From the NCBI GenBank assembly GCA_947650365.1, contig CANTAL010000021.1, positions 1,116,001-1,180,000 on the forward strand: a stretch of 64,000 bases of DNA, given 5' to 3'. The stretch's first letter is position 1. The number at the start of each line of letters is the position of its first letter. A program made the translations under genes and the position numbers. Below the pieces are notes generated by a model. The model was not told the DNA's origin. It worked only from the letters and a program-made list of their open reading frames with translations, and did not search any database. Origin of the DNA: Chamaelirium japonicum. Taxonomy: Eukaryota > Streptophyta > Magnoliopsida > Liliales > Melanthiaceae. Below, in pieces: positions 13,091 through 23,745 of this stretch.

Positions 13091-13490
13091 AAGAGAGAAG
13101 TGAAAAGAAGTCCTGTTCTAGTCCATTCACCATGGGTATACGTGTGAAGTAAGATGGAATCTAAATTCCAAAATTCCATAGAAGAGAGGGAAGAAAAGAG
13201 AAGAGAATAGAGAGATAAATAAAGAGAGAAGAGAGAAGAAGTCCTACTCCAGTCAATTGGCCACGGGTATAGGTATGAAGTAGGAAGGAATCTAAATTCC
13301 AAAACTCCACAGAAGAGAGAGAAAAAGAGAAAAAAAAAACAGAGAGAGAAACAAAAACAGAAGAGAGAGAAGAAGAGAGAAGAGAACGTAAAGATTAATA
13401 AAGAGAGAAGAGAGAAGAAGTCATGCTCCAGTCCATTAGCCATGGGTATAGGTGTGAAGTAAGAAGGAATCTAAATTCCAAAACTCTACT
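13090..13490 (-). repeat. Run of promoterless short array modules
   Basis: Three consecutive copies of the purine tract plus the CCATTGGCCA and GGGTATAGGTGTGAAG block (near 13,120, 13,255 and 13,435). They are joined through CCACAGAAGAGAG or a close variant, so the TATA and leader blocks are skipped. All are in the same orientation. The minus strand stays open across them only because the repeat contains few stops in that frame. Confidence 0.7.
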
Positions 13491-13675
13491 ACGCAATAGT
13501 ATCATCTCGACTTTATTTTTATTATCATAGTAATGTTACAATAATTTTTTTAATTAAATTAACCATTTGTTTATTTATTAATATTTTAAATAATTTAATA
13601 ATTTAATAATTAAGTTTTTAGTAAAGTAATTAATTAAATATAATTATTCTAGTATAAATAGTTATTGAATTATCT

Positions 13676-14152
13676 AAATAAAATAAATTATTGCAAAGTG
13701 GAGTTTTTGAAATTTAGATTCCTTCTTACTTCATACCTACACCCGTGGCCAATGGACTGGAGCATGACTTCTTCTTTCTTTATTTATCTCTTTATTCTCT
13801 TCTCTCTTCTTTTCTCTTTTCTGTGGAGTTTTGAAATTTAGATTCCTACTTACTTCATACATATACCCATGGCGAATGGACTAGGCAGGACTTCTTATCT
13901 CTTATCTCTCAATATTTATTTAATTAGTTTACTTTAAATAAAATAAATTATTGCAAAATGAAGTTTTTGAAATTTAGATTCCTTCTTACTTCACACCTAT
14001 ACCCGTGGCCAATAGACTGGTGCATGACTTCTTCTTTCTTTATTTATCTCTTTGTTCTCTTCTTTCTTCTTTTCTGTTTTGTATGGAGTTTTGAAATTTA
14101 GATTCCTACTTACTTCATACCAATACCCATGGTGAATGGACTAGGCAAGACT
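13676..14152. repeat. 260-bp tandem duplication
   Basis: The segment starting ATAAAATAAATTATTGCAAA at ~13,678 recurs at ~13,938. The order is identical: the GGAGTTTTTGAAATTTAG block, CTTTCTTTATTTATCTCTTT, then a second tail block ending GAATGGACTAGGCA. The shared rare wording (ATTGCAAA, ACTAGGCA) shows that this is a local copy, not independent modules. Confidence 0.8.
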
Positions 14153-14159
14153 TCTTCTT

Positions 14160-15560
14160 TCTTCTCTCTTTATTTATCTCTTCGTTCTCCTTTCTCTTTT
14201 TCTCTCTCTTATATCTTCGTTTCTCTCTATATTTTCTTCACTCTTCTATCTTTGTTTCTTTTTTCTATAGATTGTTTAGGCCCAAAGTTATCTTACCCGA
14301 TAAATAATATATGACCCCTTAAAGTGGGGCACGTTTGATGGCTCTCTCTTTCTCCTATCTCCAAAAACGTTATCAGTATGAACATATCGAGCCCAACTGA
14401 CCAGTCACAAAAAAACAGAGAAAGAAACGAAGATAAAAGAGAGAAAAGAAGAGAGAATAGAATAGAGAGATAAATGAAGAGAGAAGATAGAAGAAGATAG
14501 AAGAGAACGGAGAGATAAACGAAGAGAGAAGAGAGAAGAAGTTCTACTCCAGTCCATTGACCACGGGTATAGGTGTGAAGTATGAAGGAATCTAAATTCC
14601 AAAACTCTACTTCTTAATATTTATACGACCCCTTTAGGGTGGGGCTCGTTTGATGGCTCTCTCTTTCTCCCATCTCATTACAAGTTATCAGCATGAACCT
14701 ATTGAGCCCAACCGACCAATCGCAAGAAAATAAAAAAAGAAACGAAGACAGAAGTCGAGTTTTGGAATTTAGATTCGTTCTTACTTCACATCTAAACCCA
14801 TGGTTAATGGACTGGAGCAGGACTTCATCTCTCTTCTCTCTTCGTTTATCTCTCTATTCTCTTCTCTTTCTTCTTTTCTCTCTTCTTCTCTCTCTTCTAT
14901 CTTCATTTTTCTCTTTGTTTCTTATGACTGGTCGGTTGGGCTCGATATATTCGTGCTGATAATATATTGTGAGATAGGAGAAAGAGAGAGCCATCTAATG
15001 TGCCCCACCCTAAAGGGGTCATACATTGTTTATATGGTAAGTGTTGTGAGATAGGAGAATAAGAGAGTCATCAAACTTGCCCCACCCTAAATAGGTCGTA
15101 TTAATATTGAGAAGTAGAGATTTAGAATTTAGATTCCTTCTTACTTTACACCTATACCTGTGGCCAATGGACTAGAGCAAGACTTCTTCTCTCTTCGTTT
15201 ATCTCTCCATTCTATTCTCTCTTCTTCTCTCTCTTCTGTCATTGTTTCTCTCTCTGTTTTTTTCATAATCATATATTAGTTAAATAACATAGAGCAGGAC
15301 TTCTTTTCTCTTCTCTCTTTATTTATCTCTCCATTCTCTTCTCTCTTCTCATAACACGATATCAACACGAACATGTCGAGCCCAGCAGACAAGTCATAAG
15401 GAAACATAGAAAGAAACAAAGAGAGAAGAGGGAGAAGAAGAGAAAAGAGAATAAAGAGATAAACAAAGACAAAAGAGAGAAGAAGTCATACTCCAGTCCA
15501 TTGGCCATGGGTATAGCTGTGAAGTAAGAAGAAATCTAAATTCTAAAACTCCACTTCGCA
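14160..15560. repeat. Array modules, mainly forward
   Basis: Forward leaders near 14,370, 14,685 and 15,360; reverse near 14,945. Near 15,030 a truncated TATA block is joined to GTGTTGTGAGATAGGAG, doubling the end of a reverse module. No gene. Confidence 0.7.
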
Positions 15561-16386
15561 ATATTTATACGATCGTTTTAGGGTGGGGCATATTTGACAG
15601 CTCTCTCTCTCTCTCCCATCTCACAATACGTTATCAGCACGAACATGTCGATCCCAGCTGACCTGTCATAAGAAAACGAAAAGAGAAACAAAGACAAAAG
15701 AGAGAAGAGAATGGAGAGATAAATAAAGATAGAAGGGAGAAGAAGTCCTACTCCAGTCGAAAACTCTATAGAAGAGAGAAAAGAAAAGAGAATAGAACAG
15801 AGAGATAAATGAAGAGAGAAGAGAGAAGAAGTCCTACTCCATTCCATTGGCCACGGGTATAGGTGTAAAGTAAGAAGAAATCTAAATTCAAAAACTCTAC
15901 TTCTATTTTTGTTTCTCTCTCTGTTTTCTTGGGACATGTCGGTTGGGCTTGATATATTCGTGCTGATAACATGTTGTGAGATAGGACAAAGAAAGACCCG
16001 TCAAACATGCCCCACCATAAAGGGGTCATATAAATATTGAGAAGTGGAGTTTTAGAATTTAGATTCCTACTTACTTCGCACCTATACTCGTAGCCAATGG
16101 ACTAGAGTAGGGCTTCTTCTCTCTTCTCTCTTTATTTATCTCTCTGTTCTTTTCTATATTCTTCTCTCTCTTCTGTCTTTGTTTCTCTCTCTGTTTTTTT
16201 GCGACTAGTCGGCTGGGCTCGACATGTTCATGCTGATTATGTGTTGTGAGAAGAGAGAAGAAGAGAGAATAAAGAAGAAATCAAAAACTCTACTTAATAA
16301 TATAATTAAATCTCTATATTCTCTTCTCTCTTCTCCCATGGATTAGGGTTTCCCATAGATTGCTTAGGCCCTAAGTAAGCTTACCC

Positions 16387-16475
16387 TATAAATAATATAT
16401 GATCCATTTAGGGTGGGTCACATTTGACGGCTCTCTCTTTCTCCCATCTCATAACACATTATCAGTATGAACATG
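16387..16475 (+). promoter_or_regulatory. TATA box, leader and ATG of an array module (representative of many)
   Basis: CTATAAATAATATATGATC is a good plant TATA context. A pyrimidine-rich stretch, the leader block and an ATG follow within about 90 bp. The upstream telo-box (TTAGGGTTT) lies about 45 bp before the TATA box. The same spacing recurs in most full modules on both strands, so the field holds dozens of potential promoters facing each other. Activity is not shown by sequence alone. Confidence 0.5.
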
Positions 16476-16562
16476 TCGAGCCCAACCGACCAGTCGCAAG
16501 AAAATAGAGAGAGAAACAAAGATAGAGGAGAGAGAAGAGAATGGAGATATAAACGAAGATAG
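16473..16562 (+). other. Short conserved open frame after the leader (29 residues here)
   Basis: From the ATG after the leader, this copy reads a hydrophilic peptide beginning MSSPTDQSQEN and becoming rich in Arg, Lys and Glu because it runs into the purine tract. Other copies on both strands start MSSPADQSQENGERNEDR or close variants. The N-terminal dozen residues recur, but many copies lose the ATG (ATA) or stop early. I do not recognise a family. It could be the remnant of a leader peptide or the first codons of a lost gag, or simply repeat sequence; I do not call it a gene. Confidence 0.3.
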
Positions 16563-18044
16563 AAGAGAGAAGAAGACCTACTCCAGTCCATTGGCCATCG
16601 GTATAGGAATAAAGTAAGAAGGAATCTAAATTCTAAACCTCCACTTCTCAATAATATAATTAAATCTCACTATTCTCTTCTCTCTTTTCCTATGGAGTAG
16701 GGTTTCCCATAGATTGCTTAGGCCCTAAGTAAGTATACCCTATAAATAATATACAACCCCTTTAGGGTGGAGCATGTTTGATGGTGCTCACTTTCTTCTA
16801 TCTCACAATACATTATCAGCACAAATATGTCGAGCCCAATCGACCAATTACAAGAAAACGGAGAGAGAAATAAAGACAAAAGCGAGAGATGAAAAGAGAA
16901 GAGAATGAAGAGATAAACAAAGAAAGAAGAGAGAAGAGAGAAGAAGTCTTGCTCCAGTCTATTGGCCACAAGTATAAGGGTGAAGTAAGAAAGAATCTAA
17001 ATTCCAAAACTCTATAGAAAAGAGAGAAGTAGATAGAAGAGAATAGAGAGGTAAATAAAGAGAGAAAAGAGAAGAAGTCCTACTCCAGTCCATTGGCCAT
17101 GGTATAGGTGTGAAGTAAGAAGGAATCTAAATTTCAAAACTCAACTTCTGTCTTCGTTTCTCTCTCTATTTTCTTACGACTGGTCGGATAGGCTCGATAA
17201 GTTTTTGCTGATAACGTATTGTGCGATGGGAGAAAGAGAAAGTCGTCAAATGTGCCCTACCCTAAAGGGGTCATATATTATTTATAGGGTAAGCTTACTT
17301 AGGGCCTAAGCAATCTATGAGAAACCCAAATCCATAGGAGAAGATAGAAAAGTACAGAGAAATAAACAAAGATAGAAGAGAGAAGAAGTCCTGCTCCAGT
17401 CCATTAGCTACAGGTATAGGTGTAAAGTTAGCAGGAATCTATATTCCAAAACTCTACTTCTGTCTTTATTTCTCTCTCTGTTTTTTTACGACTGGTCGGC
17501 TGGGCTTGACATGTTCATGCTGATAATGTGTTGTGAGATGGGAGAAAGAGAGAGACGTCAAACGTTCCCAACCCTAAAAGGGTCGTATATTATTTAAAAG
17601 GAAAGATTACTTAGGGCCTAAGCAATCTATAGGAAATCCTAATCCATATGAGAGATAAAGAAGAGAACTAAGAGATTTAATTATATTATTAAAAAATAGA
17701 GTTTTAGAATTTAAGTTCCTTCTTACTTCGTACCTATACCCGTGGTAAATGAGCATGAGCAAGACTTCTTCTCTCTTTGTTTATCTCTCTGTTCTCTTCT
17801 CTCTTCATTTATCTCTCTGTTCTCTTCTCTCTTCTCACAACATATTATCAGTATGAACATGTCAACCCCAACCGACCAGTCATAAAAAATTAGAGAGAGA
17901 AACGAAGACAAAAAAGAGAAAAGAACGGAGAGAACGGAGAGATAAATGATATAAGAAGAGAGAAGAAAGAAGAAGACCTGCTCCAGTGCATTGGCCATGG
18001 GTATAGGTGTGATGTAAAAAGGAATCTAAAATCCAAAACTCCAC

Positions 18045-19290
18045 TTCTCAATATTTATACGACCCCTTTAAGGTAGGGCATGTTTGACGGCTCTCTTTTT
18101 GACTCATCTCACAACACGTTATCAGCACGATCATTTCGAGCTTAACTGACAAGTCACAAGAAAACGGAGAGATAAACAAAGACAGAAGAGATAGAAGAAG
18201 AGAGAAGAGATCTGAGAGATAAACAAAGAGAGAAGAGAGAAGAAGTCCAGCTCTATTCCATTACCCACGGGTATAGGTGTGAAGTTAGAAAAAATCCGAT
18301 AATGTGTTGTAAGATAGGAGAAAGAGAGAGCCGTCAAACGTGCCCCATCCAAAAGGGGTCATATATTATTTATGGTGTAAGCTTACTTAAGGCCTAGGCA
18401 ATCTATGGGAAACCCTAATCCATGGGAGAAGAGAGAAGCGAACGGAGAGATTATAATTATATTATTGAGAAGTGAAGTTTTAGAATTTAGATTCCTTCTT
18501 ACTTCATACCTATACCCATGGCGAATGGATTAGAGTAGGACTTCTTCTCTCTTCGTTTATCTTTCTATTCTCTTCTCTCTTCTCAAAACACGTTATTAGA
18601 ACGAATATATCGAGCCCAGCCTACCAGTCACAAGAAAACGAAGAGAAAAATGAAAATAAAAGAGCGAGAGAGAAACAAAGACAGAAGAGAGTGAAGAAGA
18701 GGGAATAAACGAAAAAAGAAGAGAGAAGAAATCTTGGTCCAGTCCATTGACCACGGGTAAAGGTGTGAAGTAGGAAGGAATGTAAATTCCAAAACTCCAC
18801 AAAAGATTAAAAAAGAGAGAAAAAAGAACAGAGAGATAAATAAAGAGAGAAGAGAGAAGAAGACCTACTCTAGTTCATTATCCACCGTCGGATCTTTCTT
18901 TTGGAGTAGGGTTTCTCATAGATTGCTTAAGCTCTAAGTAAGCTTACCATATAAATAATATAAAGGGTGGGGCACATATGACGGCTTTCTCTTTATCCCA
19001 TCTTACAATACGTTATCAGTATGAACATATCGAGCCCAGCCATTAAATATTTATATTTAATTTATCTCTCCTTTCTCATCTCTCTTCTCTCTTCTCACAA
19101 CACATTATTAGTATGAACATATCAAGCCCAGTTGACCAGTCACAAGAAAACAGAGAGAGAAATAAAGACAGTAGAGAGAGAAGAAAAGAAAAGGGAACGA
19201 AGAGATAAACAAACAGAGAAGAGAGAAGAAGTCCTGCTCCAAGCCATTGGTTATGGGTATAGCTGTGAAGTAAGAAGAAATCTAAATTCT
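18045..19290. repeat. Array modules between the copies of the 2.3-kb duplication
   Basis: Forward leaders near 18,120, 18,590, 19,015 and 19,110; one partial reverse leader near 18,300. Several truncated joins. No gene. Confidence 0.7.
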
Positions 19291-21490
19291 AAAACTCCAC
19301 TTCTCAATATTTATACGACCCCTTTAGGGTAGGGCATATTTGACGGCTCTCTCTCTCTCTTCCATCTCATAATACGTTATCAGCACGAACATGTCGATCC
19401 CAGTCGACAAGTCACAAGAAAATAGAGAGAGAAACAAAGACATAATAGAGAAACGAACAGAGAGATAAACAAAGATAGAAGGGAGAAAAAGTTCTGCTCT
19501 AGTCCAAAACTCCATAGAAGAGAGAGAAGAAAAGAAAAAAGAACAGAGAGATAAATAAAGAGAGAATAGAGAAGAAGTCCCGCTCTAGTCTATTAGCTAC
19601 AGGTATAGGTGTGAAGTAAAAAGAAATCTAAAATCAAAAACTCTACTTCTTTCTTTGTTTCCCTCTCTATTTTTTTATGACTGGTCGGCTGGGCTCGACA
19701 TGTTCATACTGATAATGTATTGTGAGATAGAACAAAGAGAGACCCGTTAAACGTGCCCCACCATAAAGGGGTCGTATAAATATTGAGAAGTAGAGTTTTA
19801 GAATTTAGATTCCTTCTTAATTCACACCTATACCCGTGGCCAATGGACTGGAGCAGGGCTTCTTCTCTCTTCATTTTTCTCTCTATTCTCTTCTCTCTTT
19901 TTCTCTCTCTTTAGTTTTTGTTTCTCTCTCCGTTTTCTTGCGACAGGTCAGCTGGGCTCGACATGTTCGTACTGATAATGTATTGTGAGAAGAGAAAAGA
20001 AGAAAGAAGAGAACGGAAAGATAAACAAAGAGAGAATAGAGAAGAAGTCCTGCTCCAGTCTATTCATCACGGGTATAGTATGAAGTAATAAAGAATCTAA
20101 ATTCCAAAACTCCACTTCTCAATAATATAATTAAATCTCCCCATTCTCTTCTCTCTTCTTTTATGGATTAGGGTTTCCCATAGATTATTTAGGCCCTAAG
20201 TAAGCTTACCCTATAAATAATATATGACCCCTTTAGGGTAGGGCACGTTTGACGGCTAGCTCTTTCTCCTATCTTATAATACGTTATCAGCACGAACATA
20301 TCGAGCCCAACTGACCAGTCGTAAGAAAACGGAGAGAGAAACAAAGATAAAGGAGAGAGAAGAAGAAAAAAGAGAACGGAGATATAAACAAAGATAGAAG
20401 GGAGAATAAGTCCTACTATAGTCCATTGGTCACGGGTATAGGTGTGAAGTAAGAAGGAATCTAAATTCTAAAACTCCACAGAAGAGAGAAAAGAACAGAG
20501 AAGAGAATAGAGAGATAATAAAGAGAGAAAATAGAAGAAGTCCTCCCGTCCATTGGCCATGGATGTAGGTGTGAAGTAAGAAGGAATCTAAATTCCAAAA
20601 CTTTACTTCTATCTTCGTTTCTCTCTTCGTTTTCATATGACTGGTCAGATGGGCACGATATTTTTGTGCCGATAACGTGTTGTGAGATGGGAGAAAGAGA
20701 AAGCCGTCAAACATTCCCCACCCTAAAGGGGTCGTATAATATTTATAGGGTAAGCTTACTTAGGGCCTAAGCAATCTATATGAAACCCTAATCTATGGGA
20801 GAAGATAAAAGAGAACGGAGAAATAAACAAAGAGAGAAGAGAGAAGAAGTCCTGCTCCACTCCATTGGCCACGGGTATAGGTGTGAAGTTAGAAGGAATC
20901 TAAATTCTAAAACTCCACTTCTGTCTTTGTTTCTCTCTCTGTTTTTTTGCGACTGGTAGGCTGGGCTCGATATATTCATGCTGATAATGTGTTGTGCGAT
21001 AGGAGAAAGAGAGAGCCGTAAAACGTTCCCCACCCCAAGGGGGTCGTATATTATTTATAAGGTTAGCTTACTTAGGGCCTAAGCAATCTATAGGAAACCC
21101 TAATCTATATAATAGATCAAGAAGAGAATGGAGAGATTTAATTGTATTATTAAGTAATAGAGTTTTGGAATTTAGGTTCCTTCTTACTTTATACCTATAC
21201 CCGTGGTAAATGGACATAAACAGGACTTCTCTCTTTGTTTATCTCTCCGTTTTCTTCTCTCTTCTTCTCTCTTCTTACAACACATTATCAGTATAAACCT
21301 GTTGACCCCAACCGACCAGTCGTAAAAAAATGGAGAAAGAAACAAACACAGAAGATAGAGAAGAAAAAAAAGAACAGAGAAAATAGAAAGATAAATAAAG
21401 AGAGAAGAGAGAAAAAGACCTACTTCAGTGAATTGGCCACGGGTATAGGTGTGAAGTAAAAAGGAATCTAAAATCCAAAACTCCACTTCT
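19290..21490. repeat. Right copy of the ~2.3-kb direct duplication
   Basis: See the left copy for the shared landmarks. It ends at the inverted junction CACTTCTTATGAGAAGTGG at ~21,484, exactly where the next, larger duplication begins. Confidence 0.8.
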
Positions 21491-21884
21491 TATGAGAAGT
21501 GGAGTTTTGGAATTTAGATTCCTTCTTACTTTACACCTATACCCGTGGCCAATGGACTGGAGCAGGATTTCTTCTCTCTTCTCTCTTCGTTTATCTCTCT
21601 GTTTTCTTCTCTCTTATTTTCTCTCTTCAGTCTTCATTTCACTCTTTATTTTCTTATGACTGGTCAGCTAGGCTCGATATATTTGTGCTGATAACGTGTT
21701 GTGAGATGGAAAAAAGAGAGAGCAATCAAACGTGCCCTATCCTTAAGGGGTCGTATATTATTTATAGGGTAAGCTTACTTAGGGCCTAAGTAATCTATGG
21801 AAAAGAGGTCGTATATTATTTATAGGGTAAGCTTACTTAGGGCCTAAGCAATTTATGGGAAACCCTAATCCATGGGAGAGGACC

Positions 21885-22845
21885 GACGGTGGATAGCCAT
21901 CCCATCGAATGATCTTATAACAGTTATAATGTTTTAAATTTTTTAAAGAAAAATATAAATTATTTTTAAAGTAAAAAATTCAGGAGTACCTCATCTTCCT
22001 TCTTTACTTCTTATTATTTAATTAATTTAATTACTCTAATAAATAAAATTATTAAATAATTATATAATTAAATAAATATTTATTTATTCATATAAATAAA
22101 TAATTAAATTATTTAAATAATTTATTTTTATTTAAATATTAAAATAAATAAATATTCTTTTGATTATTTAAAAAATATTAAGTTATTTAAAAAATATTTT
22201 ATATTTATATATTCAAATAATTAACTAATTATTTAAATAACAATTAAATAGTTATTCTTTTTTTTTTATTACTTAATTCAATAATTAATTTTTTTATTAA
22301 TTTTAATTAAAATTTCGTAATTTAATAAAACAATTATTTATTTATTTAATTATTTAATTATATAATAATTTATTTTATTATTATTTATTTAACTATAAAA
22401 TTATTTCATAATTAAATTATTTATTTGTTTTTGTACATAATCTATTTAATATATTTCTTTACTAAATAAGTTTTTAAATATTTAAATAATAGAATAATTT
22501 TTTAATTATTTAATAATAAAATAATAATTTAAGAAATATCAATAAAAATAAATAAAATAAATAAGTATATAATTAAACTATTATTTTTTTGTTTAATAAT
22601 TTAAATAATTAAATAGTTATCTAATTAAATATTTAATAATTTAATAATAATAAAAAAAATGAATTTAATTAAATAACTATATAATTAAATAAGTAAAATA
22701 ATTAATTATTTTTTAAAAAATTAAATTATTAAATTATTTAAATTATTAAATTATTTAATAATTAAATAAATTATTAATTTAATTAAAAAAAATTTAGTAA
22801 TATTACTATGATAATCATAATAACGTTTGCATAATACTATTGAAA
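21885..22845 (+). repeat. AT-rich module, about 950 bp, full length
   Basis: The left end reads GACCGACGGTGGATAGCCAT, then a GATCGAACGATCT-like stretch, AACAGTTATAATGTTTTAAA, a TTTTTAAAG-rich part and CCTCATCTTCCTTCTTTACT. The body is over 90% A/T with repeating TAATTAAATAATTTA wording and no open frame. The right end is ATTACTATGATAATCATAAT leading to ATACTATTGA. The two ends are not inverted repeats of each other. Other long copies: 27,305-28,245, 45,525-46,300 and, reversed, 33,790-34,640. Confidence 0.7.
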
Positions 22846-23554
22846 TGTAGAGTTTTGGAATTTAGATTCCTTCTTACTTTACACCTTTACCCGTGGCTGA
22901 TGGATTTGAACAGGACTTCTTTTCTCTTCATTTATCTCTCCGTTCTTTTCTCTCTTCTTATCTCTCTTATGTGGAGTTTTGGAATTTAGATTCCTTCTTA
23001 CTTCATACCTATACATATGGCCAATGGACTGGAGTAGAACTTGTTCTCTCTTCTCTCTACGTTTATCTCTTCATTCTCTTCTCTCGTCTTCTCTCTTTTT
23101 TGTCTTTGTTTCCCTCTCTATTTTCTTGTGACTGGTCGGTTGGGCTCGAAATATTCATGCTAATAATATATTATAGAATAGGGGAAAGAGAGAGCCATCA
23201 AATATGCCCCACCCTAAAGGGGTCGTATATTATTTATAAGGTATGCTTACTTAGGGCCTAAGCAATCTATAGGAAACCCTAATCCATGGTAGAAGAGAGA
23301 AGAGAATGGAGAGATTTAATTATATTACTGAGAAGTGAAGTTTTGGAATTTTGATTTCTTCTTACTTAATAACTATACTTGTGGTGAATGGACTGGAGCA
23401 AGACTTTTTCTCTCTTATCTCTTTATTTATCTCTCTATTCTTTTCTCTTTCCTTCTCTCTTCTTCTCTCTCTTCTGTCTTCATTTCTCTCCGTTTTTTTA
23501 TGACTGGTCCATTGGGCTCGACATGTTCGTGCTGATAACATATTGTGAGATGGG

Positions 23555-23745
23555 AGATTACTTATTTACTTTATTTATTTTATTTATTTCAATTAATATT
23601 TCTTTAAATATTATAAAGTGTATCATTTTTTTAAATATTTAAATAGGATCATTTCAATATTATTATTTAAATATTTAATTATAAAACATTATATATTTAT
23701 TAAATAATTTGTATAAATTTATAAGTATAAAAAATATTTTATTTC
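23555..23745 (+). repeat. AT-rich spacer specific to the 5-kb duplication family
   Basis: The block starts after GAGATGGGAG, contains AATATTTCTTTAAATATTAT and ends TATTTTATTTCTCTTCTTC. It recurs at 28,900-29,085 and 43,615-43,800, and as a reversed piece at 33,325-33,385. It is a good marker for copies I, II and III and for the inverted arm. Confidence 0.75.

Larger units (their letters stand above)
16332..16687 (+). repeat. Representative full-length array module (about 355 bp)
   Basis: A well-preserved forward copy that shows all parts in order. It begins at TCTCCCATGG with the telo-box TTAGGGTTT, then the AGGCCCTAAG block, a TATA box near 16,387, the leader near 16,453-16,472, an ATG at 16,473, the purine-rich tract, the constant tail ending near 16,652, and the linker CTCAATAATATAATTAAATC leading into the next forward module at about 16,688. 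The head-to-tail spacing gives the module period. The TATA box, leader and immediate ATG resemble the 3' end and leader of a short LTR element, but I see no 5' LTR start, no polypurine tract next to a second LTR, and no gag or pol. The retroelement origin is therefore inference; a satellite that captured a promoter is the alternative. Confidence 0.75.
15560..18045. repeat. Left copy of a ~2.3-kb direct duplication
   Basis: Matches 19,290-21,490 in order and orientation. Shared unusual wording includes CTCTCTCTCTCTC before the leader (15,600 and 19,345), the variant ATGTCGATCCCAG (15,645 and 19,390), GATAGAAGGGAGAA (15,728 and 19,466), a truncated constant block joined to CTCTATAGAAGAG or CTCCATAGAAGAG (15,770 and 19,510), and GTGGTAAATG before a degraded block (17,743 and 21,201). 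Confidence 0.8.

Noticed and set aside
16453-16469. A firm tRNA primer-binding site in the array leader
   Set aside because: I could not match the leader ACACGTTATCAGCACGA to the 3' end of a plant tRNA I know with confidence, so the retroelement reading stays an inference.
22010-22840. AT-rich stretches as replication origins or matrix attachment regions
   Set aside because: Base composition alone does not support this; no diagnostic motif beyond AT richness.
21885-22845. AT-rich module as a Helitron or DNA transposon
   Set aside because: No terminal inverted repeat, no Helitron-type CTRR end with hairpin that I can point to, no transposase or helicase sequence and no target duplication visible.
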